Positions 6,979 through 13,064 of a DNA stretch of 13,064 nt are shown here, in pieces. A program made the translations under genes and the position numbers. Source of the DNA: CAYQUC01 sp964514215 (lineage in GTDB: Bacteria > Pseudomonadota > Gammaproteobacteria > UBA6429 > Thiohalophilaceae); assembly GCA_964514215.1 (NCBI GenBank), contig CAZEPW010000078.1, forward strand, positions 1 to 13,064, read 5' to 3'. The notes beneath the pieces were generated by a model. The model saw nothing but the letters and a program-made list of their open reading frames with translations, ran no database searches and was not told the DNA's origin. Each line of letters opens with the position of its first letter. Positions within the stretch are counted from its first letter, which is position 1.

Positions 6979-7421
6979 ATTTTTTCCTTTGTAAATTGTA
7001 AAATTGTAATTTTTATAATTAAACTAAAATTTCATGTATGTTTTATAAATAGTATTTTTGAAATTAAAGTTAAACCTTTTGCTAGGACTGGTTCGGTATT
7101 TATTAATGCTATTGTTTCAGGAATGTTTCACTCAAAAAATAAGTTAATAAATTTTGAGCTTGGTAATTTACTTACTATTAACTTTTGCTACTTGAACAAA
7201 GTCTCAAAATTTAATGTAGAAATTAAATGGATTGGTAGAATGGGAGTGGCTTCAAAGTATTGTTGTAAAACTGGTTAATTTGAAACTAGAAGCATGACAC
7301 ATGCACGGTAAATTAAAGTTTTTATTTTAAGAGCATGCGCCACTACTGTGTAAAACAGTAGTGGCGATTGTATTTTAGGAAATACTACGAAAAATGTTAA
7401 TTAGAGGCAGGTAATTATGTA
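6979..7421. other. 443-base spacer between desaturase and MBL-fold genes
   Basis: The gap holds the upstream region of the MBL-fold gene and the 3' side of the desaturase gene. An 11-bp inverted repeat is present, TAAATTTTGAG at 7148-7158 and CTCAAAATTTA at 7203-7213. A plus-strand frame is open from 6946 to 7278 with one ATG at 7123 (51 codons), but it has no proper ribosome binding site and a composition rich in Lys, Asn, Ile and Phe. I do not call it a gene. A strong hairpin at 7338-7366 is listed separately. Confidence 0.4.
7338..7366 (-). terminator. Perfect 12-bp hairpin after the desaturase gene
   Basis: CGCCACTACTGT and ACAGTAGTGGCG pair perfectly around the 5-base loop GTAAA. It begins 55 bases past the desaturase stop. 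The stem is the most stable in the window, but the minus-strand sequence after it (CATGCTCTTAAAATAAAAAC) has no clean T run, so termination is likely but may be incomplete or factor assisted. Confidence 0.6.
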
Positions 7422-8612
7422 CTAAGCAACTGAATGAGCCATTGAATAACCTTTTAAACTATTTGCAAAATCTTGTAACGCCTTAATTCCCGTTGTTTCT
7501 GCTTGATGGCACCATTCTAAGATGGCTTGTAACCGTTGTTCATGTGATTCAGCCGTTTTATGCCATATATTGTGTAGGCTTTGCTTAAATTCGTAAACTG
7601 TATCCAATGTTTGGTTGTTTGACAGTGTTGCTTCTAATTTACGCCGGCTTGGCTCATCAATTAAAGTGTCATCTCGAGTCATCAATTTGCGAACACGTTT
7701 TATTTGTTTTCGTAACACGCCATTTTCAGTTTTTTTAACTTCATCATCACAAACCTGTTTCATCACTTGATGTGCATAATTTGACATTAGTTGAAACCGA
7801 TTGGTAACCAATGCCATTACAGTATCAATATCGATAGAAGGTTTATTGGTATCTATCACGGGTTTAGGGGCGATTTTATTTATTTTACAAAGTCCTAATA
7901 TTGATAAAATAGTGATGTACATCCAGCCGATATCAAATTCAAACCATTTTACAGAAAATTTTGCCGAACTCGCAAAGGCATGATGATTATTATGATGTTC
8001 TTCACCGCCGATTAAAATTCCGAGAGGCATAAAATTTGTGGCGGCATTACTAACTTCAAAATTTCGATAGCCAAAATAGTGTCCTGCACCATTGATTAAT
8101 CCTGCAGCATTAAATGGAATCCAAGCCATTTGGATGGCCCATATTGTAATACCGATAGGACCAAATAATATCACATCGATCATGAACATAAGAGCGATGC
8201 CTATTTTGTTGTAGCGTCGCTTCGAATAAATATTTCGCTCTAACCAATCGTTAGAGGTGTTATGTCCGTAATTTTTTAAAGTTTCGGAATTTTCAGCTTC
8301 GGCTCTGTAAAGTTCAGCTCCTTGAAATAATACTTTTTTGATGCCATAAATTATTGGGCTATGGGGATCTTCCGGTGTTTCGCATTTGGCATGGTGTTTT
8401 CGATGAATAGCAACCCATTCTTTCGTCACAATACTGGTCGTTAACCATAACCAGAAACGAAAAAAATGGCTTATGATAGGGTGCAAGTTGATAGCTCGGT
8501 GGGTTTGGTTGCGATGTAAAAATAAAGTCACGGCGGCAATGGTGATGTGAGTTAAAATTAAGGTCACGACAATGTATTGCCACCAAGACAAATCAAGAAT
8601 ACCGTTTAACAT
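7422..8612 (-). CDS. Membrane fatty-acid (acyl) desaturase, delta-9 type
   Basis: The 396-residue product has the three histidine boxes of aerobic di-iron desaturases: HRNQTH (33-38), HRKHH (70-74) and EEHHNNHH (204-211). Hydrophobic segments lie at about 12-32, 45-62, 138-168 and 228-242. It should insert a cis double bond, most likely at delta-9, into saturated acyl chains of lipids or acyl-CoA at the inner membrane, using oxygen and an electron donor not encoded here. This raises membrane fluidity and fits life in cold water. The region after about 245 is a long, charged cytoplasmic tail ending with HQAETTGIKALQDFANSLKG, a pattern I associate with the pseudomonad-type desaturase family. 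AGGA at 8624-8627 precedes the ATG by 11 bases. It is followed by its own hairpin, so it is probably monocistronic. Confidence 0.92.
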   Translation of the reverse strand: MLNGILDLSWWQYIVVTLILTHITIAAVTLFLHRNQTHRAINLHPIISHFFRFWLWLTTSIVTKEWVAIHRKHHAKCETPEDPHSPIIYGIKKVLFQGAELYRAEAENSETLKNYGHNTSNDWLERNIYSKRRYNKIGIALMFMIDVILFGPIGITIWAIQMAWIPFNAAGLINGAGHYFGYRNFEVSNAATNFMPLGILIGGEEHHNNHHAFASSAKFSVKWFEFDIGWMYITILSILGLCKINKIAPKPVIDTNKPSIDIDTVMALVTNRFQLMSNYAHQVMKQVCDDEVKKTENGVLRKQIKRVRKLMTRDDTLIDEPSRRKLEATLSNNQTLDTVYEFKQSLHNIWHKTAESHEQRLQAILEWCHQAETTGIKALQDFANSLKGYSMAHSVA

Positions 8613-9003
8613 GGATTACAATTTCCTAAATACGAGTAGTACTAGATTAATAGGGATGTGGTTTTTAATGTTTTAAAACTACTTAAACTCTATCGACAGA
8701 TAAATTAAAATCTAGTGGATATTAGGCGATATTGTACCTATTGATCTAATAAGTTGATACTAGTTTAATCCCTTAAAATTATTGGTATTTGTAACGAATG
8801 GTCAGAATATGGTCTTTAAAATCAACAGTTTAACTGATTTTGGTTTGATGTATTTATTGGTTAGTGTGTTAATTATTATAATTTAATAGGGTTTATAATG
8901 ATTTAAGTCAATTGCATGATTACTCTAATGTGGCTATGAATTTTGGTTAGCGCAATAATTTTACTATTCATAGTGTTGAGGAAAATTATTCGAAATTTAA
9001 ACA
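8613..9003. other. 391-base spacer upstream of the desaturase gene
   Basis: No gene is visible. A perfect 10-bp palindrome, GTTTTAAAAC at 8670-8679, lies about 60 bases before the desaturase start and could be an operator, with a further TTAAAC motif close by. Near the lipase end there are two interleaved inverted repeats (8934-8990), listed separately. The desaturase promoter must be here, but I cannot choose among AT-rich candidates. Confidence 0.35.
8934..8990. repeat. Two interleaved inverted repeats downstream of the lipase gene
   Basis: CTATGAAT (8934-8941) pairs with ATTCATAG (8966-8973). AATAATTTT (8954-8962) pairs with AAAATTATT (8982-8990). The arms alternate, so both stems together would make a pseudoknot-like fold, or else two mutually exclusive hairpins. 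The element lies 14-70 bases past the lipase stop and may stabilise or end its transcript. Confidence 0.3.
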
Positions 9004-9930
9004 TTAATTTGAAAATAAATTAAACAAATTAAAATTATTTTTAAATGGGACTAAGTCTGCATTAGGAATTTTTTTATTTAACATTACCAAGTATTGCGCC
9101 ATTTGATGGTTCTTAATATTACTTTCATCTAGCGCTTGTTGGGTAAATTTTGTAGCACGTAACATGCTATTGACACCTTCCAATACGGCATAACGTGAGC
9201 CCGATAATAAAATAATTTCTTTACCTTGATGCCAATAAATATCAAGGTCATTAATGTCCATCGGATCAATTAATGGAACTAAGGGGATAATATCTTTTTC
9301 AGTAACAATGCGAATAATATTTAAATGTTGAAATTTATAAGCACCCGCAATGTTGGTAACCTTTGGTTGACCAAAGGTTACCACCTGTCCAATGCGGTAA
9401 TCACCGCTATCGAGCTGCATGGCTAATATTAATGCTATTGCACCACCTAAGCTGTGTCCAGTTGTATTGATGACATAGTTAGTTTTAATTTTAGGTTTGA
9501 TTTCGGCATAAATGGCTTGAGCTGCATGTAAGAATCCTTTGTGTAAATATATTCCGGTGTGTTTATCTAAAGATAGTTTCAATGCCAAATTGACTAGGGT
9601 ATTTTCAACATTGGTTGTGCCACGTACCACAATATTTTGAGTTTTTGTTTTATCATTGGTGGTTAAAAAATAGGACACTTTTATTTCTGGAATGGTATTG
9701 TGATGAGTTTGCGAATAATGTTTCAATAGCTTGGTATTACGAAGTTTAGTTAAATTTTTGTAAGCTGCATCGGCTAATATTGCGTATGTTTGAATATTTT
9801 GAAAATTGATTGATCTTTTATCGGTTGATGTTACGGCATAAACTTTATTTGATAATAGTGTTATTAGCAATAAAATGAAGTATGCGTAATTTTTTAAAGA
9901 ATTCTGAGTCGACATAATATCAGTATTCAC
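9004..9930 (-). CDS. Secreted class 3 lipase (alpha/beta hydrolase)
   Basis: The protein has a signal peptide ending KVYA at about residue 32 and a Lipase_3 fold. The nucleophile is Ser160 in TGHSLGG. Asp213 in TEKDIIP and His275 in IKNHQMAQY complete the likely catalytic triad. VRGTTNVENTLVNLAL (102-117) is the oxyanion-side region of this family, and VVTFGQPKV follows the nucleophile helix. It should hydrolyse ester bonds of triacylglycerols or phospholipids outside the cytoplasm. No paired lipase foldase or type I secretion gene is nearby. The start is uncertain: a GTG at 9930 has GGAAC only about four bases upstream, while the ATG at 9915 lacks a good ribosome binding site. Both give a signal peptide. 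Its neighbour is a desaturase, so a shared lipid role is possible. Confidence 0.87.
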   Translation of the reverse strand: MNTDIMSTQNSLKNYAYFILLLITLLSNKVYAVTSTDKRSINFQNIQTYAILADAAYKNLTKLRNTKLLKHYSQTHHNTIPEIKVSYFLTTNDKTKTQNIVVRGTTNVENTLVNLALKLSLDKHTGIYLHKGFLHAAQAIYAEIKPKIKTNYVINTTGHSLGGAIALILAMQLDSGDYRIGQVVTFGQPKVTNIAGAYKFQHLNIIRIVTEKDIIPLVPLIDPMDINDLDIYWHQGKEIILLSGSRYAVLEGVNSMLRATKFTQQALDESNIKNHQMAQYLVMLNKKIPNADLVPFKNNFNLFNLFSN

Positions 9931-10099
9931 TGTTCCATTGTTATATCATTGTGAGCGTTTCTCTTTATAACATAATTGAATAAATGTTGCTGATATAGGC
10001 TTTTGTATAACAAGAATTAGGTTAAGAATTTTTGGAAATTTATTATATGATTTATATCTCGACATTAATGTCTGTATATTGTTTAAGTTAAAATATCTT

Positions 10100-10123
10100 A
10101 GCAGGTTAACAAAGTAACCTGCT
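10100..10123. terminator. 9-bp hairpin after the FGE-like gene
   Basis: AGCAGGTTA and TAACCTGCT pair perfectly around ACAAAG, 18 bases beyond the FGE-like stop at 10142. The T run (TTTTAT) is on the plus-strand side, while the minus-strand exit is AAGATATTTTAAC. It is positioned to end the FGE-like transcript and would also stop antisense transcription toward that gene. Confidence 0.55.
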
Positions 10124-10141
10124 TTTATATAAGTATATCCG

Positions 10142-11560
10142 TTAGTCTAAAGCTAAACGAAATCCTGCTGAGTTTGATTTAGCATTTGCTGGGCTGTTTC
10201 CGCGCATACTAAGACGCAGAAAAAACGCAGGACTACCCCATGAGCCTCCTCTTAAAACTGATAGTTTTCCTCGCTTTCGTGCTTGCCCATTATTAGGAAC
10301 ACCGCGGTAGCTTTTATACCATTTGTCTTCGCACCATTCATGAACATTGCCAACCATGTCGTATAAGCCCCATTGATTAGGTGAATAAGTTGCAACTGGG
10401 GCAGTAGTATTTAAATAACCATCTTTCGGCCATTCCTGCCACGTTTTGTCCCATGGAATTCCCAGTGTTTCAAATACTTTTTTCTGGGCACCATTAGCAT
10501 ATTGTTCATTAGCATCATTACCCCAGTAGTAAAGAGTATTACTGCCGGCTCGAGCGGCGTATTCCCATTCGGATTCTGTTGGCAACCGAAACTTTCTATT
10601 TGTTTTAGTATTTAACCATTTGATGTATTTCTTAGCATCGAGATAGCTAACATTGATAACCGGACGATCACCTCTTCCCCAGCCACTATCGTCAGGCTTT
10701 TTGCATGATGGTGTTTTATCACAATAAAAATCATACTGCTTAAAAGTGACTTCGGTAGTTGCTATAAAAAATTCTCTAAGTCGAACATAATGAGCTGGTT
10801 TCTCGAAGTTTAAACAACTTTTATCACCTTTTGAACAGCCCATTTTATATTGACCGCCCGGGATTAATACCATTGTTGGGAATGGTATTGTGCTTGCTTT
10901 AATTTGAGGGGCTTCAAGTGTTGATGGTGTAATTCGTTTAACGAGCCAATGGCCGTATAGCTTAGATTTGAAATCATAGGTTTTGTAACCTTCGGTAACT
11001 ATTTGGGCAAATTTCATATTGATAAAATCTTCGCTGTCTTTTTCAATACCTTTTTTAGTTTGCCATTGCATATCGGAAACAGTTGAAAATGTTATTAAGT
11101 TTTGCCCTAAGTAGTTGCGTGAAAAAGCGAGCATTCCAATAGTGCTGGCTTTGCCTGTGAGTTTATAATATTTATGGATTGTTCCTTCACGTATGGCTCC
11201 GGTATCGCCAAAACTATCAATGAATTTTTCAACAAGCTCGGCTTTATTTTTTGATATTTTTTTCATGCTTAAACCTCTGTATCGAGGTTCAAACTTAAAC
11301 CAACGATTAACTAATGATTTAAATTCACTTTTAGTGGCATGACGCCAACCTTCGCTTTTATCAAACATATTTCCTGCTGAATTGTAATCTTTTCGAATTT
11401 CAGTGAAGCTGAAATTCGTGGTTTTGCTTAGGTTATACCATTCAAGGCCCGATTTAACGTCGATAACGCTATTTTTTTTGATGATAAATAATTTTTCCTC
11501 TGCGATAGTGATATTAGCATATGAAAAAAAGAATAATATTAAAATGGATAATTGTTTCAT
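10142..11560 (-). CDS. Exported FGE-like (sulfatase-modifying-factor fold) protein with N-terminal secreted-domain fusion
   Basis: A signal peptide (1-20, ending ITIA) leads to an N-terminal domain (about 26-208). VIDVKSGLEWYNL and GWRHATKSEF there recall a DUF1566-like module of secreted proteins. From about 226 an FGE-sulfatase domain follows: PTMVLIPGGQYKMG, FFIATTEVTFKQY, RPVINVSYLDAKKYIKWLN, RLPTESEWEYAARAG, GLYDMVGNVHEWCED, LRGGSW (436-441) and AGFRLALD at the C-terminus. True formylglycine-generating enzymes carry a Cys pair soon after RGGS and usually end GFRCA. Here that segment (437-472) has no Cys, so copper-dependent sulfatase maturation is unlikely. The Cys present (242, 249, 280, 286, 410) suggest disulfides. 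It may be a binding protein or another oxidative or ligand-handling member of this fold. No ribosome binding site is clear upstream of the ATG. Confidence 0.82.
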   Translation of the reverse strand: MKQLSILILFFFSYANITIAEEKLFIIKKNSVIDVKSGLEWYNLSKTTNFSFTEIRKDYNSAGNMFDKSEGWRHATKSEFKSLVNRWFKFEPRYRGLSMKKISKNKAELVEKFIDSFGDTGAIREGTIHKYYKLTGKASTIGMLAFSRNYLGQNLITFSTVSDMQWQTKKGIEKDSEDFINMKFAQIVTEGYKTYDFKSKLYGHWLVKRITPSTLEAPQIKASTIPFPTMVLIPGGQYKMGCSKGDKSCLNFEKPAHYVRLREFFIATTEVTFKQYDFYCDKTPSCKKPDDSGWGRGDRPVINVSYLDAKKYIKWLNTKTNRKFRLPTESEWEYAARAGSNTLYYWGNDANEQYANGAQKKVFETLGIPWDKTWQEWPKDGYLNTTAPVATYSPNQWGLYDMVGNVHEWCEDKWYKSYRGVPNNGQARKRGKLSVLRGGSWGSPAFFLRLSMRGNSPANAKSNSAGFRLALD

Positions 11561-12421
11561 AGTTTTAATTACAGTTAGTAGGTTGATGTATCTAAATTTT
11601 AAATAGTTGTAGTATAGAGTATATAGTTGACTTTTTGTGTTAAGAAAGTTAAGTTTTTTCTTTTTAGTTTCGGTCTTTGACTTTGTCTAAATTGAGTTAT
11701 TGAGAAACAGAGTGTTATGGCTTATTAATATCAGTGAGCTATTTTAATTTGTGTATGTTCAATATAACTGTAAATTTTTAATATTTGATTTACTTTTATA
11801 TAAAAATAATACAATGAATTCGAGTAATAATTCAGAAACAATGGTGCCAATTGAATTTTTTTTGTTAGAGTTAAATTTGATAAAACTTGTATTAGTTTTT
11901 TGTATGTGGATAGTGATTATAGTATTGGTAATAGTTTTTTACTTGGTTTAACTATAAATTTATTGTGTCACTTTATGTTAGGGTTATAATTTCAAATATT
12001 CTAACACTAGCTTTGACATTTCGATGAATTGATTTGGTGTTGATGTCATTGGGGTTATCTTAACGTTTAATCATATAATTAATGTTTAATTTACTTATAG
12101 AACGTTAAATTGTTATATTTAAAAATTCAAGCTTGAATTTCCCATTATTTTGTTCTTGCGACAAATTTCTATCTCTACATTAATTTACTTTTGTTAATCA
12201 CCTAAAGTTTACCATGTAAATTGATTAAAATTTATTCATTTTTACAATTGCTTGTTTATCAAAGTGAAAAAAAATAATTCGATATTTAAATAACTTTTAA
12301 AATATTTTGTATTAGTATTTTAAAAAAAATAATTAAAAATACACTAATATGTGTCATTTAATTTAAAGATTATCTCATTGCTACCGATATTTTTTTAAAT
12401 CAACTAAAAAGGCTGGAGTGT
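11561..12421. other. 860-base spacer between divergent genes
   Basis: This is the largest stretch without a firm gene. It must hold divergent promoters for the FGE-like gene and the collagen-like gene. TTGACT hexamers occur at 11627-11632 and 11677-11682 on the plus strand, but neither has a good -10 at normal spacing. TGTTAG (11976-11981) and CTAACA (12001-12006) form a short inverted repeat after the small ORF at 11814. The rest, especially 12060-12420, is AT-rich with no recognisable RNA gene or coding frame. Confidence 0.4.
11814..11951 (+). CDS. Possible small membrane protein (45 aa)
   Basis: From ATG 11814 the frame encodes a hydrophilic start, MNSSNNSETMVPIEFFLLEL, then a strongly hydrophobic segment of about 20 residues (IKLVLVFCMWIVIIVLVIVF) ending FYLV. 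This is the pattern of a single-pass small membrane protein. The frame also extends upstream to a GTG at 11751. No ribosome binding site is visible at either start, and AT-rich DNA readily yields hydrophobic frames, so this may be spurious. Function unknown. Confidence 0.28.
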   Translation: MNSSNNSETMVPIEFFLLELNLIKLVLVFCMWIVIIVLVIVFYLV

Positions 12422-13064
12422 ATGAGACTATTCAATAAAAAGGTATTAACGACACGAATGATTGGGCTTTTACTATTGGCATTTTCATTTAATGTAATGG
12501 CTAGTGAAGAAAAAGAAAAAGAAAAAGAGGAGGATGAAAAAAGTTTATATATTTATCATATTGATACTGATTTAGATACAGGCTTTATGATAATTAACGG
12601 CTACAACTTATTGCCTATGAATAACAACGATGATGATGAGCACGATGAAGAGCGGGATGATGATCGTGATCACGATGATGATCGAGATTATGATAAAAAT
12701 AGTAAACGCGATGATGACGACGATGAAGATCATGATAGCGATGAACATCATGATAGTGATGATGATGGTAACAAGAAGCAAGTATTATTTGGTCAATATG
12801 AAGTTGATGTTGAAAGTTGGACTAATACCAGAATAACGGGTTATTTACCTCCTAGTGTCGTGCCTGGGCATTACCGTGTTTTTGTAATGAGTGGTAAAGG
12901 TGAGTCACGCCAAGACAGGTTTGAAGTTACCATAGGTTCATCTGGAGGTAATGGAACACCTGGTCCCAGAGGTCCTCGAGGATTTCCAGGTATCGATGGG
13001 CAAAATGGTCTAGACGGTGCGCCGGGAGTAAACGGTGTTGATGGTAAAAACGGCCTAGACGGTG
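12422..13064 (+). CDS. Secreted collagen-like protein with IPT/TIG domain split by an Asp/His-rich block, 3' end outside the window
   Basis: The 214 visible codons begin with a signal peptide (1-27, ending NVMA) and a Glu/Lys-rich linker (28-40). SLYIYHIDTDLDTGFMIINGYNLLP (given in parts: SLYIYHID at 41, GFMIINGYNLLP at 54) is the first strand pair of an IPT/TIG domain. A low-complexity block (about 67-118) interrupts it: residues 70-115 hold 25 Asp, 5 Glu and 5 His. The domain resumes with QVLFGQYEVDVESWTNTRI, YLPPSVVPGHYRVFV and DRFEVTIG (to 172). From Gly178 regular Gly-X-Y triplets run to the edge (GTP GPR GPR GFP GID). This predicts an extracellular, probably trimeric, adhesin-like fibre whose acidic block could bind Ca2+ or other metals (inference). 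GGAG at 12415-12418 is only three bases from the ATG, and AGG at 12410-12412 is better spaced. Confidence 0.85.
   Translation, partial: MRLFNKKVLTTRMIGLLLLAFSFNVMASEEKEKEKEEDEKSLYIYHIDTDLDTGFMIINGYNLLPMNNNDDDEHDEERDDDRDHDDDRDYDKNSKRDDDDDEDHDSDEHHDSDDDGNKKQVLFGQYEVDVESWTNTRITGYLPPSVVPGHYRVFVMSGKGESRQDRFEVTIGSSGGNGTPGPRGPRGFPGIDGQNGLDGAPGVNGVDGKNGLDG
12628..12770 (+). repeat. Low-complexity GAT/GAC/CAT codon tract
   Basis: The DNA is built mostly of GAT, GAC, CAT, CGT and CGA codons, for example GATGATGATCGTGATCACGA. It encodes the Asp/His-rich block of the collagen-like protein. Such tracts expand and contract by slippage, so length should differ between strains. Confidence 0.75.
12935..13064 (+). 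repeat. Collagen-type Gly-X-Y repeat region, continues past the edge
   Basis: Twelve complete Gly-X-Y triplets are visible from about 12953, with Pro and Asp frequent at X and Y. NGLDG is encoded twice, 45 bases apart, with nearly identical DNA (GGTCTAGACGGTG and GGCCTAGACGGTG), which points to recent unit duplication. The local GC is higher than in the surrounding spacer. Confidence 0.8.

Noticed and set aside
8359..8586. Minus-strand ORF of 75 codons within the desaturase
   Set aside because: It is an out-of-frame shadow rich in His and Cys, overlapping the first two histidine boxes of the real gene.
10142..11560. Calling the FGE-like protein a sulfatase activator working with the MBL hydrolase
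   Set aside because: The catalytic Cys pair is missing and AtsA-type enzymes do not need formylglycine, so the pairing has no mechanistic basis.
11403..11606. Plus-strand ORF overlapping the FGE-like start
   Set aside because: Antisense to the signal peptide of a well-supported gene, with no ribosome site.
12630..12836. Met/Ile-rich ORF inside the collagen-like gene
   Set aside because: It is the shifted reading of the GAT-repeat tract, which yields ATG and ATC codons; no real protein is implied.
1..13064. CRISPR array, tRNA, rRNA, integrase, transposase or phage genes
   Set aside because: I found no regularly spaced repeats, cloverleaf-like genes or mobility proteins on either strand by eye.

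Overview
The window looks like an accessory stretch of a low-GC marine gammaproteobacterial chromosome. AT-rich intergenic DNA, AAGGA-type ribosome binding sites and protein styles such as a lipoprotein with a GGGGSSS linker, a Tat-exported multicopper oxidase and an aerobic fatty-acid desaturase fit an Alteromonadales or Colwellia-like organism. That assignment is inference from style, since no rRNA, tRNA or marker gene is present.

Layout. Positions 1-347 (minus) hold the start of an exported protein of unknown function, cut by the left edge. Positions 621-1550 (plus) encode a lipoprotein of unknown function, followed by a spacer with several inverted repeats. A mini-ORF (1809-1862) leads into a membrane-anchored C13 (legumain/caspase-like) peptidase (1870-3249, plus), which ends at a hairpin shared with the convergent YebC-family gene. 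From 3377 to 11560 six genes lie on the minus strand: a YebC/YeeN-type protein, a Tat-exported CotA-like multicopper oxidase, an exported RNase Z/AtsA-like metallo-beta-lactamase-fold hydrolase, a fatty-acid desaturase, a secreted class 3 lipase, and an exported FGE-like (sulfatase-modifying-factor fold) protein that lacks the usual catalytic cysteine pair. They are 198 to 443 bases apart, and hairpins follow several stops, so they look like separate transcription units and not one operon. An 860-base spacer follows, with at most one small membrane-protein ORF. The right end (12422 to edge, plus) starts a secreted protein in which an IPT/TIG-like domain is interrupted by an Asp/His-rich block and followed by collagen-type Gly-X-Y repeats.

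How the genes relate. Seven products carry Sec, Tat or lipoprotein export signals, and the C13 peptidase domain probably faces the periplasm, so the shared theme is the cell envelope and extracellular enzymes. Lipase and desaturase are neighbours and could both serve fatty-acid use and membrane adjustment, but nothing in the sequence proves a joint pathway. I see no convincing defence system, mobile element, CRISPR array or prophage. The least ordinary items are the split IPT/collagen protein, the cysteine-less FGE-like fusion, and the C13 peptidase with its mini-ORF leader.
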